Below, piece by piece: positions 6,749 through 7,390 of a stretch of 7,390 bases of DNA (its first letter is position 1; each line of letters starts with the position of its first letter). The DNA lies in NCBI GenBank assembly GCA_014239505.1, contig JAAZYT010000035.1, forward strand, positions 1 to 7,390, read 5' to 3'. The translations under genes and the position numbers were made by a program. Source of the DNA: Fidelibacterota bacterium (GTDB taxonomy: Bacteria; Fidelibacterota; Marinisomatia; Marinisomatales; TCS55). The notes beneath the pieces are model-generated. The model was not told where the DNA came from. It saw only the letters and a program-made list of their open reading frames with translations, and did no database searches.

Positions 6749-7390
6749 ATGTCATTCATAATAACTGATATTAATAATCAAATAGCTTGGGTTACCATTA
6801 ATCGCCCCGAGGCTCTTAATGCTATGAATCCAATAGTTATTTCTGAACTTCAAGGTGCTATTGAAAATTGTATAAATGATTCATCTGTAGGTGTAATTAT
6901 TCTAACAGGTTCCGGTGAAAAATCATTTATTGCTGGTGCAGATATAAAAACTATGCAACCTATGGGTCCAGATGAAGCATTATCCTTTGGAAAAGTAGGT
7001 CAACAATTAACAGTTACCATTGAAAATTCTCCAAAACCAATTATTGCAGCAGTAAATGGCTTTGCTTTGGGTGGTGGATGTGAGATTAGCCTTGCTTGTC
7101 ATATTAGAGTAGCAAGCGAGACAGCTAAGTTTGGACAACCTGAAGTATTATTGGGTATTTTACCTTGTTGGGGTGGTACTCAACGATTACCACGATTAGT
7201 GGGAACTGGTATTGCCAACGAAATAATTACAACTGGTAGAATGATTGAGGCTCAAGAAGCTAAAGAAATTGGATTAGCAAATCACGTTGTGCCTCTTGAA
7301 GATCTAAAACAAAAATGTGAAGAAGTTGCCAATCAAATATTAAAAAATGGACCAAATGCTATCGCGAAATCTTTAGAATGTATACGTGAA
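6749..7390 (+). CDS. Enoyl-CoA hydratase/isomerase (crotonase) family protein, 3'-partial
   Basis: A crotonase-fold protein, probably a short-chain enoyl-CoA hydratase that adds water to trans-2-enoyl-CoA in fatty-acid or butanoyl-CoA metabolism. The frame runs open from ATG 6749 to the window end: 214 residues, about 45 short of the usual 257-262. Visible marks are TINRPEALNAMN (residues 16-27), the CoA and oxyanion-hole segment SFIAGADIK (59-67), VNGFALGGGCEISLACHIRVAS (102-123, shown by its limits) with G109 and the first catalytic acid E112, and FGQPEVLLGILP (128-139) with the second catalytic acid E132, then GGTQRLPRLVG. Both glutamates of true hydratases are present, which favours a hydratase over an isomerase or other crotonase type. 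Residue 140 is Cys where PGxGGTQRL members have Gly. It starts 3 nt after the trkH stop. Substrate range cannot be read from the sequence. Confidence 0.92.
   Translation, partial: MSFIITDINNQIAWVTINRPEALNAMNPIVISELQGAIENCINDSSVGVIILTGSGEKSFIAGADIKTMQPMGPDEALSFGKVGQQLTVTIENSPKPIIAAVNGFALGGGCEISLACHIRVASETAKFGQPEVLLGILPCWGGTQRLPRLVGTGIANEIITTGRMIEAQEAKEIGLANHVVPLEDLKQKCEEVANQILKNGPNAIAKSLECIRE

Noticed and set aside
1..7390. Mobile elements, CRISPR, defence or toxin-antitoxin system, tRNA or other RNA genes
   Set aside because: All but about 70 bases are accounted for by seven recognisable housekeeping genes on one strand. I saw no direct or inverted repeat arrays and no tRNA-like or transposase sequences.

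Overview
The window is a tightly packed stretch of bacterial chromosome with seven genes, all on the + strand. It is low in GC by eye (roughly one third, not counted). In order they are: an ADP-dependent NAD(P)H-hydrate dehydratase (5' end cut off by the window), a small VanZ-like membrane protein, the DNA-repair ATPase RecN, the peptidoglycan enzyme MurA, the two subunits of a Trk potassium uptake system (TrkA and TrkH), and a crotonase-fold enoyl-CoA hydratase (3' end cut off). I see no phage, insertion-sequence, CRISPR, RNA-gene or toxin-antitoxin signals. The content is core housekeeping rather than accessory.

Layout: genes 1 to 4 form one overlapping chain. The nnrD and VanZ-like genes share 11 nt, the VanZ-like gene and recN share 8 nt, and recN and murA share 8 nt. 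The only real gap is 66 nt between murA and trkA, which holds a good ribosome binding site and at most a weak promoter-like sequence. trkH begins at a TTG directly after the trkA stop codon and in the same reading frame. The enoyl-CoA hydratase starts 3 nt after the trkH stop, with its Shine-Dalgarno inside the end of trkH. This arrangement suggests one or two polycistronic transcripts with extensive translational coupling.

Functional links: only TrkA and TrkH clearly act in one complex, with TrkA as the cytoplasmic nucleotide-binding regulator and TrkH as the membrane K+ pore. The other genes are unrelated housekeeping functions: repair of damaged NAD(P)H, double-strand-break repair, the first committed step of murein synthesis, and acyl-CoA metabolism.

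Organism: murA indicates a peptidoglycan-making bacterium. The standard code is used, with ATG, GTG and TTG starts and clear Shine-Dalgarno sites before several genes. The MurA active-site loop reads GGCAWGPRPVD, a form I associate with Bacteroidetes and related FCB-group bacteria. Together with the low GC and streamlined spacing, this fits an FCB-type lineage such as marine Candidatus Marinimicrobia (SAR406). That placement is a tentative inference; a protein search or a MurA/RecN tree would settle it.

I did not find a convincing undescribed system. The points most worth a second look are the single in-frame TAA between trkA and trkH, recN embedded in an overlap chain instead of having its own SOS-type promoter, and a Gly-to-Cys change in a conserved loop of the enoyl-CoA hydratase.
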